The notes under the pieces are model-generated. The model had not been told where the DNA came from. It searched no databases and was given only the letters and a program-made list of their open reading frames with translations. Below are positions 1 to 9,240 of a stretch of DNA of 64,000 bases, in pieces; the first letter of the stretch is position 1; the number at the start of each line of letters is the position of its first letter. The stretch comes from Ferrovibrio sp. MS7. GTDB taxonomy: Bacteria; Pseudomonadota; Alphaproteobacteria; Ferrovibrionales; Ferrovibrionaceae. Where the stretch lies: positions 1,330,001 through 1,394,000 of the forward strand of contig NZ_JBBKBA010000001.1 in NCBI RefSeq assembly GCF_038404985.1, read 5' to 3'. The translations under genes were made by a program, and so were the position numbers.

Positions 1-1395
1 TGGTGCCGCCTGATCGCCGGCTATGCGCGCGACCGCGGCTACAAGGTGACGATTCTGGATTCCGAGGCTGAACAGATCGGTCCAGCCGGCATCGCGGCCA
101 AGGTTGCCGCGTTGGCGCCGCGCCTCACATGCCTGGTGGTGTTTGGCCATCAACCTTCCGCATCCACGCAGCAGATGGTTGGTGCGCGCGATGCTTGCGA
201 GGCGATCAAGGCTGACCTGCCGGAGATGCCGATCCTGATCGTCGGCGGCCATGTCTCGGCGCTGCCCGAGCGCACGCTGCAGGAAGAACCGGTGGACTTC
301 GTCTGCAAAGGCGAGGGGCCAGTCACCACTGTGCAACTGATCGATCAGCTCAAAGCACCGGTGCCGGATTTTACCCAGGTGGCCGGCCTAGTCTGGCGCG
401 ATGCCGTCGGCAAGGTTGTGAACAACAAGCCCGCTGAACTGATCAAGGAACTAGATATCGACCTGCATGGCAATGTTTGGGACTTGCTGCCAATGCAGAA
501 ATACCGGGCGCATAACTGGCAGTGCTTCGGCGACTTGCCGTCGCGCATACCCTATGCCTCCGTCTATACCTCGCTTGGCTGCCCCTATAAGTGTACGTTC
601 TGCTGCATCAACGCGCCGTTTGATGTGAACCGCTACCGGATGCGCAAGCCTGAAGCCGTGGCTGCCGAGATCGATCTGCTGCACAACACCTATGGCGTAA
701 AGACCTACAAGTTCATCGACGAGATGTTCGTGCTGAACGATCGCCATGTGATGGCGATCTGCGACCTGCTGATCGAGCGTAATTACGATCTGAATATCTG
801 GGCCTATGCGCGCGTCGATACGGTGAAGCCGCATATGCTCGAGAAGCTGCGCAAGGCCGGCTTTCGCTGGCTCGCGCTTGGCATCGAATCCGGCTCCAAG
901 CACGTACGCGATGGTGCGCAAAAAGCCCTGCGACACGAAGACATCATCAGCATCGTGCGCCAGATTCAGGCAGCCGGCATCAGCGTGATCGGCAACTTCA
1001 TCTTCGGCCTGCCCGACGACGATGCTGAGACCATGCGCGAAACCTTGGAACTGGCGCAGGAGCTGAACTGCGAATTCGCAAATTTCTACTCCGCTATGGC
1101 TTATCCCGGTTCCCCGCTTTACACACAGGCGGTGGCCAATGGCTGGGCGCTACCCGATAATTGGTCGGGTTTCTCTCAGCATTCCTATGATTGCCAGCCG
1201 CTGCCAACCGAGAAGGTTTCCGCGGCCGAGGTGCTCGCCTTCCGCGACGAGGCCTTCCACGCGTATTTCGAGCACCCCCGCTATCTCGACATGGTTACCC
1301 AGCGCTTCGGCTGGGATACCCGCCGCCATATCGAAGAGATGGCGCGGCATCGCCTGAAGCGCAAACTGCTGGAAGAACGGGAGCGCGCGGCTTGA
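1..1395 (+). CDS. B12-binding radical SAM protein, 5' truncated by the window edge
   Basis: The frame is open from base 1, so the true start is outside the window; the GTG at 46 is internal because the codons before it (reading GYARDRGYKVTILDSE) look like the start of a cobalamin-binding Rossmann fold. That N-terminal domain is followed by a radical SAM core with the C-x3-C-x2-C cluster motif in SLGCPYKCTFC (about bases 571-603). Family members bind cobalamin plus a [4Fe-4S]-SAM centre and usually methylate or rearrange unreactive carbons. The substrate is unknown. The next gene starts in a 4-base overlap with the stop, and its heptose-nucleotide function suggests a glycan substrate (inference). 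Confidence 0.9.
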   Translation, partial: WCRLIAGYARDRGYKVTILDSEAEQIGPAGIAAKVAALAPRLTCLVVFGHQPSASTQQMVGARDACEAIKADLPEMPILIVGGHVSALPERTLQEEPVDFVCKGEGPVTTVQLIDQLKAPVPDFTQVAGLVWRDAVGKVVNNKPAELIKELDIDLHGNVWDLLPMQKYRAHNWQCFGDLPSRIPYASVYTSLGCPYKCTFCCINAPFDVNRYRMRKPEAVAAEIDLLHNTYGVKTYKFIDEMFVLNDRHVMAICDLLIERNYDLNIWAYARVDTVKPHMLEKLRKAGFRWLALGIESGSKHVRDGAQKALRHEDIISIVRQIQAAGISVIGNFIFGLPDDDAETMRETLELAQELNCEFANFYSAMAYPGSPLYTQAVANGWALPDNWSGFSQHSYDCQPLPTEKVSAAEVLAFRDEAFHAYFEHPRYLDMVTQRFGWDTRRHIEEMARHRLKRKLLEERERAA

Positions 1396-2132
1396 GCGTG
1401 AGTTGCGCCGAGGAAGGCCTGGAGGCCGTTATTCTCGCAGGCGGATTGGGCACGCGGCTTCGTGGCGTGCTGGGCGACATTCCGAAAGTGATGGCACCGG
1501 TTGCTGGGCGACCGTTTCTTGACTGGCTGCTCGAAGCGCTTGCTGCAGCCGGCATCACGCGCGTGTTGCTCTGCCTTGGTCATCTAGCACATAAGGTGGT
1601 GGCGCATCTGCAGGATCAGCCACCGCCGCTGGCGGTTTCCTGGGTGATAGAGCCATCGCCGCTGGGCACTGCTGGTGCATTGCGCCTGGCACGGCCGCAG
1701 CTCACCGGGCGGCGCGTGCTGGTGATGAACGGCGATACCTGGATTGGCTTTGACATGCCGGGATTCCTGGCGGCTTTCGAAACTGCCGGCACCATGGGCG
1801 CGCTGGTTTTTGCCGAGGTCGCTGATGCCGGCCGTTACGGCAGCCTGGATATTGATGCGGATGGGCGTATTCGCGCGTTCCTTGAAAAGGATGTGGAGCG
1901 GCATGGCGGCGGTGCCATCAATGGCGGCGTCTATCTCTTTTCCGCAGCCCTGCTGGACCGCGTTGCCGCTGCCGATGCGGTGTCGCTAGAGCGCGATATA
2001 CTGCAGTATCTGCCGCCTGGCAGCCTGCTCGGTTTCCGTGCCAGCGGCGATTTCATCGATATCGGAACGCCAGAAAGCCTGGCGGTTGCACCATCGGTGA
2101 TGGGCGCCGGCGCTTTTGGACGTGTGCCGTGA
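1392..2132 (+). CDS. hddC: D-glycero-alpha-D-manno-heptose 1-phosphate guanylyltransferase-like nucleotidyltransferase
   Basis: Sugar-phosphate nucleotidyltransferase. The pyrophosphorylase signature LAGGLGTRL with the downstream PKVMAPVAGRPFL segment sits about 15 residues from the start, and MNGDTW supplies the metal-binding Asp. In GDP-heptose synthesis HddC joins GTP and D,D-heptose 1-phosphate. The start is taken at TTG 1392, overlapping the previous stop and preceded by GGGAG at proper spacing; GTG 1398 is an alternative. The following gene is HddA-like and overlaps by 4 bases, which is the main reason for preferring the heptose assignment over a hexose nucleotidyltransferase; sequence alone does not settle the sugar. 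Confidence 0.8.
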   Translation: MSVSCAEEGLEAVILAGGLGTRLRGVLGDIPKVMAPVAGRPFLDWLLEALAAAGITRVLLCLGHLAHKVVAHLQDQPPPLAVSWVIEPSPLGTAGALRLARPQLTGRRVLVMNGDTWIGFDMPGFLAAFETAGTMGALVFAEVADAGRYGSLDIDADGRIRAFLEKDVERHGGGAINGGVYLFSAALLDRVAAADAVSLERDILQYLPPGSLLGFRASGDFIDIGTPESLAVAPSVMGAGAFGRVP

Positions 2133-3133
2133 TCATTAGCCGCACGCCTTTCCGCATTTCATTGTTCGGCGGCGGTTCCGATTATCCGCATTGGTATCGC
2201 AGCCATGGCGGCCAGGTGCTGGGCTTTGCCATCAACAAATACTGCTACATTTCACTGCGCGAACTGCCGCAGTTCTTCGGACATCGTCATCGCCTGGTCT
2301 ATTCGAAGGTCGAGACGGTCAATCGGCTTGAGGAAATCCAGCATCCGGCGGTCAGGCATGTGCTGCAGGAGATGAAAGTCGATCTCGGCGTGGAAATCCA
2401 TCACGATGGTGACCTGCCGGCGCGCTCAGGCCTCGGCTCCTCCTCGTCCTTCACGGTTGGCCTGATCAATGCCATAGAGGCGCTTCGTGGCCGCATGATC
2501 AGCAAGCAGCAGCTTGCTCAGGAGGCGATCCGCATAGAGCAAGATGTGATCCGCGAGAATGTTGGTTCGCAGGACCAGATCTGGGCCGCCTATGGCGGGT
2601 TCAACCGCATCGATTTTCACCGTGATGGTGGCTTTGAAGTGGCGCCGCTTATCTTACCGGTGATGCGCCGCGATGCCCTGATCGGCAACCTGATGCTGTT
2701 CTTCACGGGCATTTCACGGATTGCTTCGCAGATTGCCGGTGAGAAAATCGCCGCACTAGATGAAAAGGCCGCGCATATCCGCCGCATGACCGGTTTGGTG
2801 GACGAGGCTGTGGCGATCCTGAACCGGGAGCGTGGCGATCTGGATGATATCGGCCATTTGCTGCATGAATCTTGGCAGTTGAAGCGTGAATTGACCGGCT
2901 CGATCTCGACCCCAGACGTCGATGAGATCTACCAGCGTGGCCGTGCGGCCGGTGCATTGGGCGGCAAGCTGCTGGGAGCCGGCGGTGGCGGTTTCATGGT
3001 GTTCTATGTGCCGCAAGGATGCCGCGATGCAGTGCGGGCCGCGTTGGCCCCGCTGATTGAAGTGCAGGTGAATGTCGACATGTCAGGCAGCAAGATCGTG
3101 GTCTATGAACCCGATGGGCTCCAGAGCCGATGA
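2129..3133 (+). CDS. hddA: D-glycero-alpha-D-manno-heptose 7-phosphate kinase-like GHMP kinase
   Basis: A 334-residue GHMP-superfamily kinase. The N-terminus MIISRTPFRISLFGGGSDYP is the typical HddA/FkpA-type opening, the GHMP ATP-binding loop is GLGSSSSF near residue 105, and a C-terminal GGGGF motif (GAGGGGFMVFY) is present. HddA phosphorylates D-glycero-D-manno-heptose 7-phosphate at O-1. The GTG start overlaps the hddC stop by four bases and the next gene starts inside its stop, so the genes are translationally coupled. No GmhA isomerase or GmhB phosphatase is visible in the window; they may lie upstream. Confidence 0.85.
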   Translation: MIISRTPFRISLFGGGSDYPHWYRSHGGQVLGFAINKYCYISLRELPQFFGHRHRLVYSKVETVNRLEEIQHPAVRHVLQEMKVDLGVEIHHDGDLPARSGLGSSSSFTVGLINAIEALRGRMISKQQLAQEAIRIEQDVIRENVGSQDQIWAAYGGFNRIDFHRDGGFEVAPLILPVMRRDALIGNLMLFFTGISRIASQIAGEKIAALDEKAAHIRRMTGLVDEAVAILNRERGDLDDIGHLLHESWQLKRELTGSISTPDVDEIYQRGRAAGALGGKLLGAGGGGFMVFYVPQGCRDAVRAALAPLIEVQVNVDMSGSKIVVYEPDGLQSR

Positions 3134-3711
3134 AGCATATACCAGAAAACATTGTCAGCCTGCTCGCACGCCAGGAAGGCAAGGGCAACAGCAAGTGGCG
3201 GGTCTTCTACGATCACATTCGCGGCGCTAATGGCACCGAGGTGAGCGACTATCTGGTGCTCGAGCCGCGTTCGACCCGGCCCGACCAGATAACGGGTGCC
3301 AGCGTGCTGCCGTTGGTGGGCGACCGTATCGTGCTGCTGCGCACCTATCGCCATCCACTAGCCGAATTTGCCTGGGAATTGCCGCGCGGCTTCGTCGATC
3401 CTGGCGAGGAGCCAGAAGCGGCGGCCTTACGCGAACTGGAAGAGGAAACCGGCTTGCTTTGCGAGCCGAGCAATCTGCGCCGTATCGGCACTTTTACGCC
3501 GGAAGCCAGCACCATCATTGGCCGAGGCGCGCTGTTCGTGGCCAGCGATTGCCGGCCAGGCGGTACGCGGCAGGAAGACGAACCGGGCCTTGGCGAGATG
3601 CATTTCTTTACGCGCGCGGAGATCGCCGGCCTGCTGGCGCAGCATGCCATCCAAGATGCTTCCACGCTGGCTGCGCTGTTCCTAGGCCTAGCTCATTGGC
3701 CGGGAAGCTGA
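3130..3711 (+). CDS. Nudix hydrolase
   Basis: A 193-residue Nudix protein with a complete Nudix box (GFVDPGEEP, then REL-EEETG) around residues 83-105, so it should cleave a nucleoside diphosphate linked to another group with Mg2+. The arrangement, with the box preceded by FAWELPRG, resembles ADP-ribose or sugar-nucleotide pyrophosphatases. Its ATG overlaps the hddA stop (ATGA), so it is part of the heptose operon; a housekeeping role on GDP-sugars of this pathway is an inference from position only. Confidence 0.85.
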   Translation: MKHIPENIVSLLARQEGKGNSKWRVFYDHIRGANGTEVSDYLVLEPRSTRPDQITGASVLPLVGDRIVLLRTYRHPLAEFAWELPRGFVDPGEEPEAAALRELEEETGLLCEPSNLRRIGTFTPEASTIIGRGALFVASDCRPGGTRQEDEPGLGEMHFFTRAEIAGLLAQHAIQDASTLAALFLGLAHWPGS

Positions 3712-3716
3712 CGCGT

Positions 3717-4673
3717 ATGACGGGCGACTACGATCTGGCGGGAAAGCGGGTCTGGGTTGCCGGACATCGCGGCATGGTCGGCTCGGCACTGGTGCGGCGC
3801 TTGGCGCGCGAGGGTTGCGAGATGCTCACCGCCGATCGGGCCGAGGTCGATCTGCGCCGCCAGCAGGATGTGGAGGCCTGGATGCGCGTAGCGCGGCCGC
3901 AAGCCGTGTTTATCGCAGCGGCCACTGTCGGCGGCATCCATGCTAATTCCACTCGGCCGGCGGAATTCCTCTACAACAACATGGCGATTGAATCCGCCAT
4001 CATCCATGCTGCGCATGAGATTGGTGTGGAGAAGCTGCTGTTCTTTGCCTCGAACTGCATCTATCCCCGGCTCTCGCCGCAGCCGATGAAGGAAGAATAT
4101 CTGCTCACTGGTCCGCTCGAGCCGACGAATGAATGGTATGCCCTGGCGAAAATCACCGGCATCAAGCTCTGCCAAGCCTACCGGCAACAATATGGCCGCG
4201 ATTTCATTTCCTGCATTCCTGCCAACTTGTATGGCCCCGGCGACAATTACGATCCAGTGCAGGGCCATGTGCTGCCGGCCTTCCTGGCCAAGCTGCATCA
4301 GGCGAAGCAGGAGGGGCGCGACAGCGTGGAGATCTGGGGCACTGGCAAGCCGGTGCGCGAATTCATGCATGTCGACGACATGGCCGATGCCGCCATTCAC
4401 CTGATCCGGTATTACGCGTCTGCCGAGCCCATCAACGTCGGCAGCGGCGAGGGCATCAGCATACAAGACCTGATGCATTTGGTCGCCGATGTGATCGGCT
4501 ATCGCGGGCGTTTCGTCAATGCGCCCGACAAGCCCGACGGCATGCCGGTGAAGCTGCTCGACAGCAGTCGCATGACTGCGCTCGGCTGGCGGCCACAGGT
4601 TACACTGCGCACCGGCCTTGTTGGTGCCTATGGCGATTATCAGGCCTATCTCAAAGACCGCGGCGCGGCCTGA
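3717..4673 (+). CDS. fcl: GDP-L-fucose synthase-like NAD(P)-dependent epimerase/reductase
   Basis: A 318-residue extended SDR. The dinucleotide-binding loop GHRGMVGSA lies near residue 15 and the catalytic YALAK (Y-x3-K) near residue 140, with the CIYP and NLYGP segments usual in WcaG/Fcl. The ATG at 3717 is chosen because the family N-terminus aligns there; the frame is open further upstream inside the Nudix gene. Fcl converts GDP-4-keto-6-deoxymannose to GDP-fucose; related enzymes in heptose capsule loci (Campylobacter MlghC/DdahC) act on GDP-4-keto-6-deoxy-heptose. The hddC-hddA neighbours make the heptose reaction a serious alternative. No GDP-mannose dehydratase (gmd) is in the window. 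Confidence 0.85.
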   Translation: MTGDYDLAGKRVWVAGHRGMVGSALVRRLAREGCEMLTADRAEVDLRRQQDVEAWMRVARPQAVFIAAATVGGIHANSTRPAEFLYNNMAIESAIIHAAHEIGVEKLLFFASNCIYPRLSPQPMKEEYLLTGPLEPTNEWYALAKITGIKLCQAYRQQYGRDFISCIPANLYGPGDNYDPVQGHVLPAFLAKLHQAKQEGRDSVEIWGTGKPVREFMHVDDMADAAIHLIRYYASAEPINVGSGEGISIQDLMHLVADVIGYRGRFVNAPDKPDGMPVKLLDSSRMTALGWRPQVTLRTGLVGAYGDYQAYLKDRGAA

Positions 4674-4691
4674 GGCCTGAGGCGGTAGCCT

Positions 4692-6704
4692 CTAGCCGAT
4701 TACCTTCTGGATCTCCAGTGCCTGGCTCGCTGCTATTTCAGGCACCGACTGGAAGGCGGTACGCACTAGCATGGTGCCACTCTTGCGGCCCCAGAGGATC
4801 GTCTCGCGGGCGAAGCGCTTCTTGTCGCCGGCGAAGTCGATCGGGCTAGTGGTCATGCTCTGTGGGATGGCCACAAGTGGCACCGGCTGTGTCGAGAAGC
4901 GCCGTTCAAAATATTCCGGCAGGTTATGGCGGAAGTTGAAGGCGGTTTCGTCTGGAAGGTAGCGGCTCGGAATGCGTGCACGCTGATAATGCATCACTTC
5001 CTCAAGGTCGGCGCGGTCGAAGATTACGCCACGGCTCGCCAGGAAATCGGCTACCAATTCCTCGAACTCGGCATAGAAGCGACCGAGATCCTCGGCGGCA
5101 TTGAGGAAGGTGGATTCCTCCACATCCCAGTATATGTCGCCGTATTCGCGCAGCGCTAGGCCGCGGCCGGCGCCATCATTCAGCATGTTATCGATGAGTG
5201 CATCGTAGGAATCGAGTTCACGACCCAGCATGGTCTCGCCACGATCAGGCATGTCGCGGTCGGAGATATATTGGATCAGATCACTCGCCTTGGTGCCGAA
5301 GCGATCGCGCAGCCAGATCATCACATAGAAGCCAAGTTTCATCGAATGCAGCACCATGGTGATCCACGAGAGGCGCACCATGCGGCGCCACTCGGCTTGG
5401 GTCATGGAATAGGTCTCGGTGATCACATGCTCGAATTCGGTAACCCAAGATTTGTCGCGGATACTGCCGTGAATCTCGTTCAGTTCGATCTGCTTGGTTT
5501 TAATGCCGAATTTTTCACAATAAGCCGGATCGCCGAGCTCTGTATTGTTAAACACCTGACAGAGATAGATGAAGAGCTGGTTCTTCAGGCCGGATTCCAG
5601 CAATTCGTCGATGCCGTTCTTCCATGTGGTGACCGTCTCGCCGGGCAGGCCGAGAATCAGCTCGCTGTATATCGGTACATTCGCGTCATTGAAGCGCGTC
5701 TGCAGGTTGGTGTAGGTCGACATCTTGATGTTGCCGCGCTTGATATTCTTCAGCGTGGTCTTGTCGTTGGTCTGACGGGCAAGCGTGATGCCCTTTTCCA
5801 GTCCCTTGCTGTGGAACAGCAGGCCAATATTGAAAATAGTTTCGTCGGTATTCTTGCCGAAGCAGGTGCGGAACTTGTCTGGATAGCCGTACTTCTCCTT
5901 CACCGACACGATGAAGTCGGCGATGTCGGGATCGCGCTTGTGCATGCCAAAATTGGAATCGGCATTGAAGACATAGAGGATCTTGTTGCGGCCAGCCCAG
6001 TCGAGCTCGGCAAACACACGGTCCATGTCGTGGTAGCGGTATTTGCGGCTCAGGCCGCCGCGGCCCCAGTAACAAAAGGTACATTGAAACGGGCAGCCGC
6101 GATTGGTCTCGATGATCGCCTGGAAATCCAGCGTATCGCTGCGCAGCGACAACAAATTGTCGAACACGCCTTCAAGATAGGGCGAGGGATAGGAATCCAG
6201 GTCGCGCTGGAAGGGCCGCTCTTTCGCTACCTCAATGATCGCGCCATCGCTCTTGCGGCGGTAGGAAACATTCGGAATGTCGTCGAACTCGCGGCCTTCG
6301 AGATGATACAGCAGAATATCGAGGAAGGTTTCCTCGCCTTCCGCCCGCACCGCCACATCGATAAAGGGGTGCCGTTCCATATAGGCCGTGGGATGATGCG
6401 GTACATTGGCGCCACCGAAAACGATCAGGCAGTTTGGCCACCGGCGGCGCACTTCGGCAGCCACCTTAAGGTTAAGCTGCTCATTCCACATTGCGACCGA
6501 AAAGGCGGCCACGTCCGGCTCCTCGGTATACTGGGCCATGACGTTGTCGAAGCTGTCGATGGAGAAGATAGGGCGCATGAACTGGTAGTTTGCGCGCACA
6601 ACATCTGAGGTCTGCGCGTAGCATTGCAACAGGCCTGAGACGAGGGGCAGATAGCACATCTTGCCCATACGAACATTGTATTCGTTAAAATAGACCCGCT
6701 TCAT
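4692..6704 (-). CDS. B12-binding radical SAM protein
   Basis: A 670-residue protein with an N-terminal cobalamin-binding Rossmann domain (residue run CLIVFGGANVPHHP near residue 95) and a radical SAM domain with C-x3-C-x2-C in NRGCPFQCTFCYWG near residue 190, plus a long C-terminal extension with no motif I recognise. ATG 6704, reading MKRVYFNEYN, has AAGG upstream; GTG 6746 would add 14 residues without a ribosome site. It runs convergent to the heptose genes and is much longer than the first radical SAM protein (bases 1-1395), so the two are not simple duplicates. Substrate unknown. Confidence 0.85.
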   Translation of the reverse strand: MKRVYFNEYNVRMGKMCYLPLVSGLLQCYAQTSDVVRANYQFMRPIFSIDSFDNVMAQYTEEPDVAAFSVAMWNEQLNLKVAAEVRRRWPNCLIVFGGANVPHHPTAYMERHPFIDVAVRAEGEETFLDILLYHLEGREFDDIPNVSYRRKSDGAIIEVAKERPFQRDLDSYPSPYLEGVFDNLLSLRSDTLDFQAIIETNRGCPFQCTFCYWGRGGLSRKYRYHDMDRVFAELDWAGRNKILYVFNADSNFGMHKRDPDIADFIVSVKEKYGYPDKFRTCFGKNTDETIFNIGLLFHSKGLEKGITLARQTNDKTTLKNIKRGNIKMSTYTNLQTRFNDANVPIYSELILGLPGETVTTWKNGIDELLESGLKNQLFIYLCQVFNNTELGDPAYCEKFGIKTKQIELNEIHGSIRDKSWVTEFEHVITETYSMTQAEWRRMVRLSWITMVLHSMKLGFYVMIWLRDRFGTKASDLIQYISDRDMPDRGETMLGRELDSYDALIDNMLNDGAGRGLALREYGDIYWDVEESTFLNAAEDLGRFYAEFEELVADFLASRGVIFDRADLEEVMHYQRARIPSRYLPDETAFNFRHNLPEYFERRFSTQPVPLVAIPQSMTTSPIDFAGDKKRFARETILWGRKSGTMLVRTAFQSVPEIAASQALEIQKVIG

Positions 6705-7015
6705 CGGCCCAACCTTAGCATCTTCAATCATTTGGCGGCTTGCCACCTGTTGAAGTGTCTATCATGCCAGACTGGGCTTGTCTCAGTAATCCTGTGTATT
6801 TGTTAATAGATTCTGGTTCGGTGGGGGCGTATGCCGGCCCCTGGGTGAACCGATTCCGGCCCTGGTTGGGCTGCTAGATACCTTGCCACACGCCAATGTG
6901 GAAAACCCAACTGTGCCGTTCATCGCACCGAGCTGGACTAACCATTTAGATTGACTGGTTTTTTGGCGCCAGATGGAACGCTGGTCTCTGCCGGCCACTT
7001 CCCATGGCCTGACCG
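6705..7015. other. Intergenic stretch without a supported gene
   Basis: About 310 bases between the radical SAM gene and the ligase gene, both on the minus strand. It must hold the promoter of the radical SAM gene. Open frames crossing it have no recognisable protein. A short inverted repeat on the plus strand, AACCA then TGGTTTTTT around 6943-6963, resembles a weak terminator but no plus-strand gene ends there. The base composition is more AT-rich than its neighbours. Confidence 0.5.
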
Positions 7016-8269
7016 CTAGGCGCTGCTGAAGCAGCCCAAAGAGACGCCGCCGTAAGCGGCAGAACGGCCAAAGCTGCGCATGGCCACGATCAGCAGGCTG
7101 AAGCTGACGGCCAGCAGGCCGATCCACCAGCTATGCCAGGTGTTGAAGGATGCCAGGAAATAGCATAGGGCCGTGATGAAGGCTGCTGCCGCTGCTGCGC
7201 GCGCGCTGGGTGTCCAATGCGGTGCCGCGATGGCCCGCCAGATCAGCCATTGCCCGGCCAGCAATAACGCGCCGCCAAGCAAGCCCAATTCGAGCCAGAA
7301 TTGCAGGATGCCGTTATGCGGATGGCTCGGCACCTGTTCACCGCCGCTGGCCAGTTCGGCATCGCCACCGGGCAGCAGCCGCGCCGCATCGATCCCCCAG
7401 CCAAGCCATGGCCGTTCGAGATAGCGCTCGGCGACAAAATCCCAGACATGCAGGCGATGTTTCGCCGAATAATGCAGGCTTGGATATGACTCTATGGCAG
7501 CCTCGGCGCTGAACAGCCGGCCTAGAATAAAAGGCGTGAGCAGCATCACCAGGGCAACAAGGCCGCCAAGCAGCAGGGCGGCGTTGCGGCGGCCCAGCCA
7601 TATGAAAAGGCCGGCGGCACTACCCGCCGCGAAGGCCAGTTTCGCGGTCACTTGCGGAGAAACATAGGCGGCGATGCCGCCAATCAGGTAGAGCAGGGCT
7701 GGCAGCCAGAAACGCTTTGCCGTCAGCCACCAGGCCGCCAGCATTGCCGGCCACAGCAGCAGCGTGACCAGCACGCCGGCGCGGATGTTGATATTCGCTA
7801 TCCAGTCGTTGCGGCGCTTCAAAGCACCGATCGTGACAGCATAGACACCGCCGTGCGTTGCCTGATCCACCAGCAGCAATAGAGAGAGAATCAGAAAGCC
7901 GCCGATCAGGCCGCAGGCAAGGCGGCGCTGCCATCGTTCATCGGCAGGCAAGTCGATCAATTGCGCCAGGCTCAGCAGGCATAGCGCAGCAACCAGCAGG
8001 GCGGTGAGGCCTTGCATGGTTTCGAGAGAGTTGCTGGCCTCGATAGACCAGAATGCGCTGAGCAGACCGGCGGCAATCCAGGCCAGCAGCAGGCGGCTGG
8101 AGGGCAAGGTGAGGGCCGGGAGCATTTGCCGCCGTACCAGCAGGAGCAGCAACGCCAGCAATCCAGCCGCACCGCCGAGTCCGGCAAAGCCCTTGCCGGC
8201 GAAAAAAGCCATCAGCCCGGCGGCTGGGGCAAGTATGGTGAAGAAGATCAGGGGCGCGGCGGGGCTCAT
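7016..8269 (-). CDS. O-antigen ligase / polymerase (WaaL/Wzy-like) membrane protein
   Basis: A 417-residue, strongly hydrophobic protein with about ten to twelve predicted membrane segments. The Wzy_C (O-antigen ligase) signature is clear: a large periplasmic loop ending GWGIDAARLLPGG...SHPHNGILQFWLELGLLGG, with the conserved His of HPHNG. WaaL-type enzymes transfer undecaprenyl-linked glycan to lipid A-core; Wzy-type members polymerise. The two cannot be separated by sequence alone. Its position beside sugar-nucleotide genes supports a surface polysaccharide role. Confidence 0.85.
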   Translation of the reverse strand: MSPAAPLIFFTILAPAAGLMAFFAGKGFAGLGGAAGLLALLLLLVRRQMLPALTLPSSRLLLAWIAAGLLSAFWSIEASNSLETMQGLTALLVAALCLLSLAQLIDLPADERWQRRLACGLIGGFLILSLLLLVDQATHGGVYAVTIGALKRRNDWIANINIRAGVLVTLLLWPAMLAAWWLTAKRFWLPALLYLIGGIAAYVSPQVTAKLAFAAGSAAGLFIWLGRRNAALLLGGLVALVMLLTPFILGRLFSAEAAIESYPSLHYSAKHRLHVWDFVAERYLERPWLGWGIDAARLLPGGDAELASGGEQVPSHPHNGILQFWLELGLLGGALLLAGQWLIWRAIAAPHWTPSARAAAAAAFITALCYFLASFNTWHSWWIGLLAVSFSLLIVAMRSFGRSAAYGGVSLGCFSSA

Positions 8270-8315
8270 GCGCCGTTTTCTATCATGGGGGGCAGATTGC
8301 CGCTATCGCCGGCCA

Positions 8316-9218
8316 TCACGGGCCATCGCTGGCTGGCTTGGTCAGCTGCCACAGGCTTTCGGCGGTCTGGCTCTGCCGCGCCCGGGGGCGTAGCAGCAGG
8401 ATACGCAGCGGAATTGCCTCGGCATCCTGGCCGGCAATCACCAGGCGGCCGGCAGCTAGATCCTCAGTCACCAGGCTGTGCGGCAGCCAGGCGAGGCCGC
8501 GGCCATCACGCGCCATCATGCGCAGCACGGCGGCGGAATGCGAGGTGAAGATGGTTCGCAGCCCGGCTTGCGGCCTGGTGGCCTGTGCCGCAGCGATGAT
8601 GCGACCCAGGCCTGACTCGTCGCTGTAGGCCAGGAAGGGTGTGGCCGTATCCTGGCCGATGTGGAAACACGGCCGGCCCGTGGCATCGGGGGCAGAGAGC
8701 GGCAGCAGCCGATCCTCGCCGATCACCCGGCTGGCGAATTGCGCTGCATCCAGCCGCTGCGCCGCCGCATCATGGCCATGGCAGAGCATGAATTGCGCGT
8801 CGCCTTCCAGCATGGCCTGCTCGCAGGCCTGCATGCTTTCCGAGAGCAGATGGATAGGCCCCAGGGCGAGTTCGCTGCCCAGGCGCTGAATCCAGGCGGG
8901 AAAGAAAGTCAGCGACAATGAATGCGTCGCGGCGAAGCGCAAGGCGCTGGCGCCTTCTGCCGCTGTCTGGCGCAGTTCCTCGCGGGCCTGGGCCAGTCGG
9001 CGCAGCACCTCTTCCACCGCCGGGCGCAGCCGCTCGCCGGCCTCGGTCAGGGTGATTGGCTGGCTGGAGCGGTCGAATAGCGGGGCACCGGCCCAGTCTT
9101 CCAGCAGCCGCACGCGCCGGCTGAAGGCCGGCTGGGTCATGTGGCGGCGCTCGGCGGCGCGGGAGAAATTGCCGCTTTCCACGAGTGCGATGAAATCCTC
9201 GAGCCAGGCGAATTCCAT
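8316..9218 (-). CDS. LysR-family transcriptional regulator
   Basis: A 300-residue LysR regulator: winged helix-turn-helix at residues 1-60 (FIALVESGNFSRAAERRHMTQPAFSRRVRLLE) and a periplasmic-binding-protein-like effector domain after it. ATG 9218 is chosen because the family N-terminus MEFAWLEDF begins there and GGGAA precedes it; the frame is open further to 9302. It is divergent from the tartrate dehydratase gene across 122 bases, the usual arrangement for a LysR activator and its target, so tartrate is the likely inducer (inference). Confidence 0.88.
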   Translation of the reverse strand: MEFAWLEDFIALVESGNFSRAAERRHMTQPAFSRRVRLLEDWAGAPLFDRSSQPITLTEAGERLRPAVEEVLRRLAQAREELRQTAAEGASALRFAATHSLSLTFFPAWIQRLGSELALGPIHLLSESMQACEQAMLEGDAQFMLCHGHDAAAQRLDAAQFASRVIGEDRLLPLSAPDATGRPCFHIGQDTATPFLAYSDESGLGRIIAAAQATRPQAGLRTIFTSHSAAVLRMMARDGRGLAWLPHSLVTEDLAAGRLVIAGQDAEAIPLRILLLRPRARQSQTAESLWQLTKPASDGP

Positions 9219-9240
9219 GGCAGTTCCCAAGTACCTGGCC

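Noticed and set aside
5271-6608. Long open frame on the plus strand (445 codons) opposite the second radical SAM gene
   Set aside because: It is the antisense of a conserved protein with the C-x3-C-x2-C motif; no recognisable family, and a composition typical of antisense frames in GC-rich DNA.
6930-6965. Inverted repeat followed by T-run resembling a terminator on the plus strand
   Set aside because: The stem is only five pairs and no plus-strand gene ends there.
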